From the NCBI RefSeq assembly GCF_002214185.1, contig NZ_CP022161.1:4153767-4217766 (forward strand): 64,000 bases of DNA, written 5' to 3'. The notes under the pieces are model-generated. The model saw nothing but the letters and a program-made list of their open reading frames with translations. It was not told the origin of the DNA and searched no databases. How positions within the stretch are numbered: position 1 is the stretch's first letter; each line of letters starts with the position of its first letter. Source of the stretch: Streptomyces capitiformicae (GTDB lineage Bacteria; Actinomycetota; Actinomycetes; Streptomycetales; Streptomycetaceae). Below, one piece after another: positions 34,624-42,898 of this stretch. The translations under genes and the position numbers were made by a program.

Positions 34624-35124
34624 ATGACCGTCCAAGGTTCGGAGAACCCTTCCCGTCGCGGGCATCGCTCATCCACCATGGGCGGCATGCCACTGAACGA
34701 CATGCCGTGGTGGCGCTGGCGCAGCAATGTGCGCTCCGCGCTGCACATGCTCTCCGATCCGGTGTTCCAGCGGGACGTCTGGCTGGCCGGCGTCGACGGC
34801 TACGGTGACGTCACCGACGCCGTGTACCGCCTGGTCGAGGACACCTGGCTGGACAACTGGTCCGCCGAGAAGTACGTGGGCACGATCTTCCGTGACGCGC
34901 AGGAGGCGGCGCTCGTCGACACCGCCGTGCTGCGCGTCCTGCGGATCATGCACCAGGTCGGCCCGGACGCGCCCGTCTCCGCGTACCTCGACCACGCCGC
35001 CTGGCCCGAGGCGGTCCGCGCGGCCCGCGAGGCCCACGTGCGCCTCTCGGCGAGCGACGGGGAGGACCCGGACGCACCGCCGCGGACGCTCGAGGTGCTG
35101 CGGATCATGACGAGGGCGGCGTAG
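34624..35124 (+). CDS. conserved hypothetical protein
   Basis: A 166-residue soluble protein, mostly helical: PWWRWRSNVRSALHMLSDPV, QRDVWLAGVDGYGDVTDAVY, DTWLDNWSAEKYVGTIFRDA, LRVLRIMHQVGPDAPVSAYL. No family recognised. GAGAGAGGAAAG upstream supports ATG at 34624; starts at 34678 or 34687 would remove a non-conserved-looking leader. An AT-richer promoter region lies between it and the divergent lipoprotein gene, and purU follows by 87 bp. Confidence 0.7.
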   Translation: MTVQGSENPSRRGHRSSTMGGMPLNDMPWWRWRSNVRSALHMLSDPVFQRDVWLAGVDGYGDVTDAVYRLVEDTWLDNWSAEKYVGTIFRDAQEAALVDTAVLRVLRIMHQVGPDAPVSAYLDHAAWPEAVRAAREAHVRLSASDGEDPDAPPRTLEVLRIMTRAA

Positions 35125-35210
35125 GGGGGCTGGCAGGGCTGGATGAGGTCGGGGGGCCGGCCTGCGGGACGGTTGCCGACCGGGGTACGCCATATGGGAC
35201 CCTGTCCGGC

Positions 35211-36092
35211 ATGAACGAGCAGTCCACCCGAGCCGCGGCGCCCGCCGACCAGTACGTCCTGACCCTCGCCTGCCCGGACAAGCAGGGAATCGTGCACGCC
35301 GTGTCGAGCTACCTCTTCATGACCGGCTGCAACATCGAGGACAGTCAGCAGTTCGGCGACCACGACACGGGTCTGTTCTTCATGCGCGTCCACTTCTCGG
35401 CGGACGCGCCGGTGACGGTGGAGAAGCTGCGGGCCAGCTTCGCGGCGATCGGTGACTCCTTCCAGATGGACTGGCAGATCAACCGCGCCGAGGAGAAGAT
35501 GCGGGTCGTCCTCATGGTCAGCAAGTTCGGGCACTGCCTGAACGACCTGCTGTTCCGGGCGTCGATCGGGGCGCTGCCCGTGGAGGTCGCGGCGGTGGTG
35601 TCCAACCACACCGACTTCGCCGAGCTCGTGGCGTCGTACGACATTCCCTTCCACCACATTCCGGTGACGAAGGACACGAAGGCCGAGGCCGAGGCGCAGC
35701 TGCTGCAGATCGTGCGCGACGAGAACGTCGAGCTGGTGGTGCTGGCCCGCTATATGCAGGTGCTGTCGGACGACCTCTGCAAGCAGCTCAGCGGCCGGAT
35801 CATCAACATCCACCACTCGTTCCTGCCGAGCTTCAAGGGCGCGAAGCCGTATCACCAGGCGCACGCGCGTGGTGTGAAGCTCATCGGTGCGACGGCGCAC
35901 TATGTGACGGCGGATCTGGACGAGGGGCCGATCATCGAGCAGGAGGTCGAGCGGGTGGGGCACGGCGTGACCCCCGAGGGCCTCGTCGCGATCGGGCGGG
36001 ACGTGGAGTGCCAGGCGCTGGCGCGCGCGGTCAAGTGGCACGCCGAGCGCCGAATCCTGATGAACGGACGCCGGACGGTTGTCTTTGCGTAG
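35211..36092 (+). CDS. purU: formyltetrahydrofolate deformylase
   Basis: A 293-residue enzyme releasing formate from 10-formyl-THF, feeding PurT or balancing one-carbon pools. The N-terminal ACT domain (about 16-95) begins TLACPDKQGIVHAVSSYLF. The formyltransferase domain has VVSNHTDFAELV, LARYMQVLSDDLC, the catalytic INIHHSFLPSFKGAKPYHQA and GVKLIGATAHYVTADLDEGP. Length and order are typical of PurU. Confidence 0.95.
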   Translation: MNEQSTRAAAPADQYVLTLACPDKQGIVHAVSSYLFMTGCNIEDSQQFGDHDTGLFFMRVHFSADAPVTVEKLRASFAAIGDSFQMDWQINRAEEKMRVVLMVSKFGHCLNDLLFRASIGALPVEVAAVVSNHTDFAELVASYDIPFHHIPVTKDTKAEAEAQLLQIVRDENVELVVLARYMQVLSDDLCKQLSGRIINIHHSFLPSFKGAKPYHQAHARGVKLIGATAHYVTADLDEGPIIEQEVERVGHGVTPEGLVAIGRDVECQALARAVKWHAERRILMNGRRTVVFA

Positions 36093-36114
36093 GGGCGCCT
36101 GACAGCTCGGGGGT

Positions 36115-36265
36115 GCGTGCGGTTGGGCGGCTGCGGGTTGTTCGTGGTTGTTCGCTCCCCCACTCTCGGCTTCTCCCCCACTCTCGACTTCGCTCGAGCG
36201 GGGGGACCCCATGAGCGGGGGGACCCCCATCGCTGCGGAGCCGCAGATCGAGACAGCCCTGCGCC
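36115..36265. repeat. dispersed intergenic repeat, copy 2
   Basis: Contains GCTCGGGGGTGCGTGCGGTT, CTCCCCCACTCTCGGCTT once, CTCGACTTCGCTCGAGCGGG, and GACCCCCATCGCTGCGGAGC. Nearly identical over about 75 bp to 48535-48610, and the reverse of 12402-12520. Confidence 0.85.
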
Positions 36266-36287
36266 CCCTACGGGGCGCACTCGGTGG

Positions 36288-37895
36288 TCACATCCGGCTC
36301 AGCGACGCCGCCGCGAACAGCACGTCCCGGATGGCCGCGCGGTCGCCCACCTGCCCCGCGGCCGCGTCCTCCGGAGGAACATGGCCCGCGGCGAGGCGGC
36401 AGAATTCGACGCCGTCGAGGGCCACGTGGGCGACCTCGTGCTCGGCGGAGCCGACGGCCGCGGGGGAGTCGAGCGGGATGAGCCACTCACCGCCCCCGGA
36501 GCCCTCGATCTCCAGGCGGAGGCTGCGCCCGGGCGCACCGGCCGGCACGAGATGGCGGCCGGCCGGCGGCGCGGCCAGCCCCGTCCGCCGCCGGTCGGCG
36601 AGCGCGGCGGGCAGCATCCGGGCCGTCAGGTCGATCATGCCGTGCAGATGGCGCGGGGAAGGCGCCTCGTACGGGTAGTCCACCGCCTTTGCGATGTCCT
36701 CCGCGTGGATCCAGCACTCGAAGGCCCGGTCGAGCATGGCGTCCCGCAACGGCAGCTCGAACCCGCCGTACGACACCGCGTTCTCGGTTTCGCCCTCGCC
36801 GTCGCTCGTGAACGACGTCGTACGGACGATGTTGTGGCTCTGTTCCCGCCAGGGCCTCCGGATCGAGCGGGTGGGCGGGAAGTGGGCGGCCTTCCAGTAC
36901 GCCTCGGTGCGTGCCTCGGGCGTGCGGTCGTCCGGTACCGCTGTGAGCTGGTCGAGCGGGTCCTCCAGGCCGAGCGCGGTCGCGACGAGACCGTCGACGC
37001 TCAGCAGATGGGCGATGACCCCGGCGACGGTCGTACGACGGTCCACCGGCCCCTCGCCCTCGAACCAGCGCAGCCGCACGGGCGCGTGCCAGTCCGCGCT
37101 GCCGATGTCCTGGAGCAGCGCGTCCAGCCGGGCCGCCTCCGCGTCGTACGGGGCCGCCCAGCGCGGTACGGGGATGCGCGGCGGTCGCCGGCCGAGGCAG
37201 CTGTCCAGGACCTGGGTGCGCAGGGACGGGTCGAGATCGAGGCTCTCCGGCTGGTGCAGCAGGCCCACGGCCTCCCGCAGCCGCCGGGCCTCGTCCGCAC
37301 ACGAGCCACACGTCCCGAGATGCTCCTCCACCGCCAGCGCCTCCTCCGCCGAACACGCCGCCAGAGCCCAGGCCCCGAGCAGCGCCTTGAGCACCCCGTG
37401 CTCCAACACGAGCGGCACCAGCGGCACGAGGGGGGCGGAGGCCGGCGCCGGGTCCGGCATCGGCTCGGGTACGGCGTCCGGCAGCGGCAGTCCGGTGTCC
37501 TCCACGGACGACCGCGGCAGCGGGATGCGCGGCGGTCCGACGGGCCCGTCGCCCCCTCCACCGTCCACCGGCCCACCGGGACCTTGGGAGCCGCCTGCAC
37601 CACTGCCGGATCCCGCCGCGCCCTCGCCGGCTCCTGCCACGCTGTCGCCGGTCTCCGCCGACCGGTCGCCGGTTTCCGCCGGTCCGTCGCCGGTTTCCGC
37701 CGGTCCGTCGCCGGTTTCCGCCGCTCCGTCGTCCGGGGCGTCATCGCCACGACCCCGTGCGCCCTCCTCGTCCATCGGCTGCCTCGCCGACGGCACCCGG
37801 CCGAGGCTCAGCCCCTCGTCGCGGTTGTCCTGCTGCCAGGCCAGGTCCTGCGGCTCCTCGTCGTACGCGTCGAAGCTGTTCGTGTCCCCGTTCAC
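36288..37895 (-). CDS. zinc-finger anti-sigma factor fused to MDMPI-like domain
   Basis: A 535-residue protein. The N-terminus (about 1-155) is disordered, with several AETGDGP-type repeats. A zinc-finger anti-sigma motif follows (AVEEHLGTCGSCADEARRL, His-x3-Cys-x2-Cys, about 185-205). The C-terminal 300 residues are a mycothiol-dependent maleylpyruvate isomerase-type bundle with TTVAGVIAHLLSVDGLVA and CWIHAEDIAKAVDYP. Its ATG overlaps the sigma factor stop (ATGA), so it is the cognate anti-sigma. No transmembrane helix is evident. The MDMPI part might let a thiol or metal signal control sigma release (inference). Confidence 0.82.
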   Translation of the reverse strand: MNGDTNSFDAYDEEPQDLAWQQDNRDEGLSLGRVPSARQPMDEEGARGRGDDAPDDGAAETGDGPAETGDGPAETGDRSAETGDSVAGAGEGAAGSGSGAGGSQGPGGPVDGGGGDGPVGPPRIPLPRSSVEDTGLPLPDAVPEPMPDPAPASAPLVPLVPLVLEHGVLKALLGAWALAACSAEEALAVEEHLGTCGSCADEARRLREAVGLLHQPESLDLDPSLRTQVLDSCLGRRPPRIPVPRWAAPYDAEAARLDALLQDIGSADWHAPVRLRWFEGEGPVDRRTTVAGVIAHLLSVDGLVATALGLEDPLDQLTAVPDDRTPEARTEAYWKAAHFPPTRSIRRPWREQSHNIVRTTSFTSDGEGETENAVSYGGFELPLRDAMLDRAFECWIHAEDIAKAVDYPYEAPSPRHLHGMIDLTARMLPAALADRRRTGLAAPPAGRHLVPAGAPGRSLRLEIEGSGGGEWLIPLDSPAAVGSAEHEVAHVALDGVEFCRLAAGHVPPEDAAAGQVGDRAAIRDVLFAAASLSRM

Positions 37896-38473
37896 ACGGC
37901 ACCCCCGTATTCGGGTGGGGTGCCGGAGGGGCGGGTGTCGTGGGCGGTGGAGAGGAGTTGGAGGCCGAGGCGGAGGCGGCGGCGGGCCTCGTCCTCGGTG
38001 ACGCCGAGGTCGGTGGCGGTCTGGCGGTAGTCGCGGCGCTGGAAATAGGCCAGCTCCAGGGCGGCCCGCAGCGGCGCCGGCATGGCCTGCACTATGTAGT
38101 CGGCGCGGGCGGCGACCGAGGCGTGGTGGACCTTGCGCTCCAGGTCCTCGGTGGTGCCCTCGCCACCCTGGGCGAGCGCGGCGGTCTCGGTGGCGCGCAG
38201 CCGCTGTACGGCCAGCCGGTGGGTCAGCGCGGCGACCCAGGACCGCAGGGGGCCCTGCTTGGGGTCGTACGCCCCGGGGTCCTCCCAGAGTTGGAGGAAC
38301 ACCTCGCGGGTGATGCCGTCGGCGGCCCGCTCGTCGCCGAGCACCCGGTGGGCGAGACCGTGCACGAGCGACGCGAACCGGTCGTACAGCTCACCGAGCG
38401 CGGCCGCCTCGCCGTGCGTCAGCCGCTGCTGCATCCTGCGGTCCCAGCGGGGTGGTGCGTCCTTCGTCGCCAT
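37892..38473 (-). CDS. ECF-type RNA polymerase sigma factor
   Basis: A 193-residue sigma factor: region 2 ALGELYDRFASLVHGLAHRV and EVFLQLWEDPGAYDP; region 4 LRAALELAYFQRRDYRQTAT with LGVTEDEARRRLRLGLQLL. GGGGGAAGGG precedes ATG at 38473. It is co-translated with the zinc-finger anti-sigma gene. From memory it corresponds to the SCO4409 position in S. coelicolor. No promoter consensus can be inferred. Confidence 0.88.
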   Translation of the reverse strand: MATKDAPPRWDRRMQQRLTHGEAAALGELYDRFASLVHGLAHRVLGDERAADGITREVFLQLWEDPGAYDPKQGPLRSWVAALTHRLAVQRLRATETAALAQGGEGTTEDLERKVHHASVAARADYIVQAMPAPLRAALELAYFQRRDYRQTATDLGVTEDEARRRLRLGLQLLSTAHDTRPSGTPPEYGGAV

Positions 38474-38905
38474 GCGGGCCCTTCCCCCTGGTGGTACCTG
38501 CGCCGTTCCTGATCGCCGGGTGGTCGGCCCGGCGGGTAAGTCCAGCCTGTGCGCACTGCCTTCTCGAATGTAGTCGGCACCGCTGACCGCGCACGCCCCT
38601 TTATGGCAATGTGCGCCCCTCACAAGGCGGATGGTGGTAGAGACCGGCAGGGACCTCCTTCGGCACTCCTTCTGCGTGAAACCGACCACGCTGGACCATG
38701 CTTGATTGATTCGCGATCGACAGCCTGTCAAAAGTCGATCAGTTGTGACCGTACTCGATGAGAAACTCACCGAAAAGGCTCGTGAAATGGCTCGCTTACC
38801 ACGCGCTTTCGGCGGAGTACGGGTGTTTCATGGAACGACGGCGGGGCAGCCGCGCAGCAGGAAGTGGTCCAGTGGCTTCCGGTTCGGCGACTGAGAGGCA
38901 ACGCG
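38474..38905. other. 432-bp divergent promoter region
   Basis: Separates the sigma operon from the STAS gene. The middle (38695-38860) is relatively AT-rich, with GATTCGCGATCGACAGCC and AGTCGATCAG repeats of GTCGAT/CGATC. No gene or clear operator seen. Confidence 0.5.
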
Positions 38906-39304
38906 GTGGCGTTCGAAGTGACCGACGGCGAGCACGGTGAGTGGGCGGTGCTGCATGTGTCGGGAGAGATGGATCTGGTCACGTCACCGGTGCTCCGTCA
39001 ACGGGTGCACGAAGCGGTGGCCGAGGGGCGGCGGAGTCTCGTCCTCGACCTCTCCGGGGTCGTCTTCTGCGACTCCAGCGGGGTCGGCGTCCTCATCGCC
39101 ACCCGTCGGCTCATGCGGTCCTGCCGGGGCCGGCTGCGCCTGATCCTCCCGGCCGACGGCCACGCCGGCGGCGGCCCTGCCGAAGGCGCGCACGTGAACC
39201 GCGTCCTCGCCGCGCTGGGCGTACGCCGCCTCTTCGACGTCCACCCGGACGTGCCGTCGGCGATCGCACCGGAGCCCGGGGAGGCCGACCCGTTGTCGGC
39301 CTGA
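38906..39304 (+). CDS. STAS-domain anti-sigma factor antagonist
   Basis: A 132-residue SpoIIAA/RsbV-like protein: VLHVSGEMDLVTSPVLRQRV, then LVLDLSGVVFCDSSGVGVLI, in which the DSSG serine is the phosphorylated residue of the family. The C-terminal 25 residues extend beyond the core. GTG at 38906 after GAGAGG is chosen; an ATG at 38864 lacks a site. It probably binds an HATPase kinase such as the one at 45477 or elsewhere; divergent from the sigma operon, but whether they act together is unknown. Confidence 0.87.
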   Translation: MAFEVTDGEHGEWAVLHVSGEMDLVTSPVLRQRVHEAVAEGRRSLVLDLSGVVFCDSSGVGVLIATRRLMRSCRGRLRLILPADGHAGGGPAEGAHVNRVLAALGVRRLFDVHPDVPSAIAPEPGEADPLSA

Positions 39305-39463
39305 TCCCGGGAGCCTTACCGCGCAGGCACGTGGCCACACTGTTGTCCCAGAATTCCGGCAGTCTTGGTACAAGCGCCGCTTTCCCGCACCGTCCCGGCC
39401 GCCGACGTCGTACGCTCCCCTCCGAGAAGCACCCCACTTGACGTAAGGCGGGCCCGAGAAGAC

Positions 39464-39976
39464 ATGGTCAGCAGCGAGTACGAGCGCAGGATCGCCGCCC
39501 GGTTCGCCACCTTCGACCAGGACGGCAACGGCTGGATCGACCGCGAGGACTTCAGCGCGGCGACCAAGGCGGTTCTCGACGAGTTCGACACCACCGCCCG
39601 GTCGGACAAGGGCCAGGCCCTGTACGGCGGCGCCGAGGCGTTCTGGCAGGGCATGGCCGGGATCGCGGACCGGGACGGCGACCAGCGCATCACCAGGGAC
39701 GAGTTCGTGAACGGCGCGGTCAAACGGCTGCGCGACAACCCCGACCGTTTCGCCGAGATCGCCCGCCCCTTCCTGCACGCGGCCCTCGCCGTCGCGGACG
39801 CCGACGGGGACGGCGCGGCCACGGTCGAGGAGACCGCCCGCGTCCTCAAGGCCCTCGGCGTCCCCGAGGCCGTCGCCACCGCGACCGCCGCCGCCCTTGA
39901 CACCGACACCGACGGCAAGGTCGACGAGGCGGAGATCGTGACGGCGTTCGCGCGCTACTTCACCGTGCCGGAATAA
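39464..39976 (+). CDS. EF-hand calcium-binding protein (calerythrin-like)
   Basis: A 170-residue protein with four EF-hands: DQDGNGWIDRED, DRDGDQRITRDE, DADGDGAATVEE and DTDTDGKVDEAE at about residues 18, 67, 110 and 143. The first, second and fourth have canonical 12-residue loops; the third has Ala at the loop's eighth position. This is the sarcoplasmic-calcium-binding/calerythrin family of actinobacteria, acting as Ca2+ buffer or sensor in the cytosol. ATG at 39464. Confidence 0.9.
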   Translation: MVSSEYERRIAARFATFDQDGNGWIDREDFSAATKAVLDEFDTTARSDKGQALYGGAEAFWQGMAGIADRDGDQRITRDEFVNGAVKRLRDNPDRFAEIARPFLHAALAVADADGDGAATVEETARVLKALGVPEAVATATAAALDTDTDGKVDEAEIVTAFARYFTVPE

Positions 39977-39980
39977 GCCC

Positions 39981-40010
39981 GGAACGCTCGGGAACGCTCC
40001 GGAACGCGTC
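39981..40010. repeat. 10-bp tandem repeat between convergent genes
   Basis: GGAACGCTCG, GGAACGCTCC, GGAACGCGTC lie in a row between the TAA of the EF-hand gene and the TGA of the convergent CoA ligase. Confidence 0.85.
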
Positions 40011-41523
40011 ATGAATAGCGCTCCCTGAGTTTGTACTTGAGCACCTTCCGCAAGGTCTCGTTGCGCGGAAGGGCGTCCACCACCTCCAACTGCTCCGGCA
40101 GCTTGTGGACCGACAGCCCTTCCGCGCGCAAATAGGCGGTCACCGCCGACAACGTCAATTCCCCGACCCCCGGCGGCTGTTCCGTCACAGGTTCCACCAC
40201 CGCGCACACCCGCTCCCCGCGCACGGCGTCCGGCAGCCCTATCACCGCCACGTCCCCCACGGCGGGATGCCGGTGCAACAGGTCCTCGATCTCCTTCGCG
40301 GAGATGTTCTCGCCCTTGCGGATGATGACGTCCTTGAGCCGACCGGTCAGGACCAGGTGGCCGTCCTCCGTGAGATGCCCGAGGTCACCCGTGACGAAGA
40401 ACCCGTCCGCGTCGAACGCCGCCGCCGACTGCGCCGGATCCAGATACCCCTGACAGACGGCTTCCCCCTTCAGCCGCACCTCCCCGTCCACGATCCGTAT
40501 CTCCATCCCTTCGGGCGGCCGCCCCTCCGTGGTCGCCAGGTTCTCCGCCGAGTCGTCCGGCGCCCCCATCGTGATCATCGGGACCTCGGTCATGCCGTAC
40601 CCGTGGGTGAGTCGCACGCCCATCTCGCGTACGACGGAGTGGTACAGCTCGGGCGGCTTCGGCGCCCCGCCGCCCGCGAGCAGCCGTAGCGTCGGGACGA
40701 CCGGGGAGCCGGGCTGCTTGCGCTGCTCGGCGAGGAACATCGAGTAGAACGCCGTCGAACCGCCCGCCACCGTCACCCCGTGCCTGCGGTAGCCCTCCAG
40801 CGCGGCCGGCAGCGCGAAGTGCTCGAACATCAGGGCCGGGAAGCCGTACAGCAGGAGCATCACCAGGTAGTCGGGGCCGCCGATGTGCGCGTACGGGAAG
40901 GCGATCGAGCCGACGTCGTCCTGGGTGAGGCGCAGCGCGTGGGCGAGGCAGGAGCCGCCCGCGATGAGCGAACGGTCCGTGTGGAGGACGCCCTTGGGGT
41001 CGGAGGTGGTGCCGGAGGTCCAGTAGATCCAGCGGACGGAGGTGCCGTCGGCGGGTGGTGCGGGCAGGACGGCCGGGTCGCCGTCCGGCAGTTCGGCACC
41101 GTCGTACGCCTCGAAGATCCCGCTGGCCTCCAGCCGCCGTGCCATCGCCGTGTGGTCGAAGCCCCGCCACTCGCCGGGTACGGCGAAGAACTCGGCCTTG
41201 GACTCCCGCAGTGCGAAGCCGACCTCGCGGTCGCGGTAGAAGGGGATGACCGGCGACTGTACGGCGCCGAGGCGGGCCAGGGCCAAGGAGAGCAGGACCG
41301 TCTCGATACGGGTCGGCAGCTGCCAGGCGACGACCGTGCCAGGGCGTACGCCCCTGTCGTACAGCCCGGCCGCCACCCGCTCCGCCCGGGCGCGCAGCTC
41401 GCCGAAGCTGAGGGAGCGGTCGTCCTGGAGGAGGACGGGACGGTCGGGGGTGAGGTCGGCGCGACGGGCGACCAGCTCCCAGAGGGTGCGGCAGGAGCTC
41501 AGGGCGTGTGCGGTGTCGTTCAC
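40009..41523 (-). CDS. AMP-dependent acyl-CoA synthetase/ligase
   Basis: A 504-residue adenylate-forming ligase: IYWTSGTTSDPKGVLHTDRS, THGYGMTEVPMITMG, DADGFFVTGDLGHLTEDGHL, LTGRLKDVIIRKGENISAKE, and a C-terminal lysine in PRNETLRKVLKYKLRE. It resembles cyclohexanecarboxylate- or steroid-side-chain-type CoA ligases of actinobacteria. Divergent from the amidohydrolase gene with operator-like repeats between, so it is the activating enzyme of the degradation cluster. Substrate not fixed. Confidence 0.87.
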   Translation of the reverse strand: MNDTAHALSSCRTLWELVARRADLTPDRPVLLQDDRSLSFGELRARAERVAAGLYDRGVRPGTVVAWQLPTRIETVLLSLALARLGAVQSPVIPFYRDREVGFALRESKAEFFAVPGEWRGFDHTAMARRLEASGIFEAYDGAELPDGDPAVLPAPPADGTSVRWIYWTSGTTSDPKGVLHTDRSLIAGGSCLAHALRLTQDDVGSIAFPYAHIGGPDYLVMLLLYGFPALMFEHFALPAALEGYRRHGVTVAGGSTAFYSMFLAEQRKQPGSPVVPTLRLLAGGGAPKPPELYHSVVREMGVRLTHGYGMTEVPMITMGAPDDSAENLATTEGRPPEGMEIRIVDGEVRLKGEAVCQGYLDPAQSAAAFDADGFFVTGDLGHLTEDGHLVLTGRLKDVIIRKGENISAKEIEDLLHRHPAVGDVAVIGLPDAVRGERVCAVVEPVTEQPPGVGELTLSAVTAYLRAEGLSVHKLPEQLEVVDALPRNETLRKVLKYKLRERYS

Positions 41524-41541
41524 TTCGAACCCCCCGGATAG

Positions 41542-41647
41542 CTGACGGACTGTCAGATCGTGGGCAGAGCGTAGGGCCGGGCGCCTTGTCGGTCCAGGGG
41601 TGCGCCACTAGCCTGCTTGAGAAGGCGTATCTGACGACCCATCAGAT
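41542..41647. promoter_or_regulatory. divergent operator region with two CTGACGG/TCAGAT sites
   Basis: CTGACGGACTGTCAGAT (41542-41558) and ATCTGACGACCCATCAGAT (41629-41647) are imperfect inverted repeats of one motif, one near each divergent start. Similar sites precede the SDR/cyclase pair at 47534-47586. A TetR-type regulator encoded elsewhere is the likely binder. Confidence 0.65.
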
Positions 41648-41684
41648 AATTGGTCGGACAGCGGACAACCGAGTGGGGGGACCC

Positions 41685-42878
41685 ATGACCGAACTGCCCC
41701 GCATCATCAGCGTCGACGACCATGTGATCGAACCCGCACACCTCTTCGACACCTGGCTGCCGCGGAAGTACCGGGACCGCGGGCCCAAGCCCCTCACCGC
41801 CGGCATCGGCGAGCTCGCGTACGTCGCCGGGAAGTACCAGATCACCATGGACCCGGAGGGTCAGCAGACCGACTGGTGGATCTACGAGGACCTCAAGTTC
41901 CCGTACAAGCGCAACATCGCGGCCGTGGGCTTCGACCGGGACGAGATGACGCTGGAGGGAATCACCAGGGAGCAGATGCGGCGCGGCTGCTGGGACCCGG
42001 CCGAGCGGCTGAAGGACATGGACCTCAACCATGTCGAGGCCTCGCTCTGCTTCCCGACCTTCCCGCGCTTCTGCGGGCAGACCTTCGCCGAGGCGCACGA
42101 CAAGGAGGTCGCCCTGGCGTGCGTGCGCGCGTACAACGACTGGATGGTCGAGGAGTGGTGCGGCGACAGCGGCGGCCGGCTGATCCCGCTGTGCCTGATT
42201 CCGCTGTGGGACGTCGACCTGGCCGTCGAGGAGATCAAGCGGAACGCCGCGCGGGGCGTCCGGGCCGTCACCTTCTCCGAGATCCCCACCTATCTCGGTC
42301 TGCCGTCCATCCACTCCGGCTACTGGGACCCGTTCTTCGCGGTCTGCCAGGAGACCGGCACAGTCATCAACATGCACATCGGGTCCAGCTCCCAGATGCC
42401 GGCCGCCTCCCCGGACGCCCCGCCCGCCGTCCAGGCCTCGCTCTCCTTCAACAACGCGATGGCCTCGATGATGGACTTCCTCTTCAGCGGGGTCCTCGTG
42501 AAGTTCCCGCTACTCAAACTTGCCTACTCCGAAGGGCAGATGGGCTGGATTCCGTATGCCCTGGAGCGGGCGGACGACGTGTGGGAGGAGCATCGCGCCT
42601 GGGGTGGCGTACGGGATCTGATCCCCGAGCCGCCGTCGACGTACTACTACCGCCAGATGTTCTGCTGCTTCTTCCGCGACATGCACGGCGTCGCCTCCCT
42701 GGACGTGGTCGGGCGCGACAACGCGACCTTCGAGACCGACTACCCGCACGTCGACTCGACCTTCCCGCACACCAAGGAGGTCGCCCTCGACCATGTGAAG
42801 GGCCTCGACGACGAGACGGTCTACAAGCTGATGCGGGGGAACGCGATCCGCATGCTCGACCTGGACTTCGACAAGTAG
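41685..42878 (+). CDS. amidohydrolase family protein (Amidohydro_2)
   Basis: A 397-residue TIM-barrel metal hydrolase/decarboxylase-like protein: ISVDDHVIEPAHLFDTWLP (metal-binding D-x-H type start), EASLCFPTFPRFCGQTFAEA, INMHIGSSSQMPAASPDAPP, and FETDYPHVDSTFPHT near the end with the catalytic Asp. Members in steroid and aromatic clusters perform C-C hydrolysis or decarboxylation. GTGGGGGGACCC precedes ATG 41685. First gene of a run with two acyl-CoA dehydrogenases. Confidence 0.87.
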   Translation: MTELPRIISVDDHVIEPAHLFDTWLPRKYRDRGPKPLTAGIGELAYVAGKYQITMDPEGQQTDWWIYEDLKFPYKRNIAAVGFDRDEMTLEGITREQMRRGCWDPAERLKDMDLNHVEASLCFPTFPRFCGQTFAEAHDKEVALACVRAYNDWMVEEWCGDSGGRLIPLCLIPLWDVDLAVEEIKRNAARGVRAVTFSEIPTYLGLPSIHSGYWDPFFAVCQETGTVINMHIGSSSQMPAASPDAPPAVQASLSFNNAMASMMDFLFSGVLVKFPLLKLAYSEGQMGWIPYALERADDVWEEHRAWGGVRDLIPEPPSTYYYRQMFCCFFRDMHGVASLDVVGRDNATFETDYPHVDSTFPHTKEVALDHVKGLDDETVYKLMRGNAIRMLDLDFDK

Positions 42879-42898
42879 TCCGGGGCGAGTGGGCTGTC

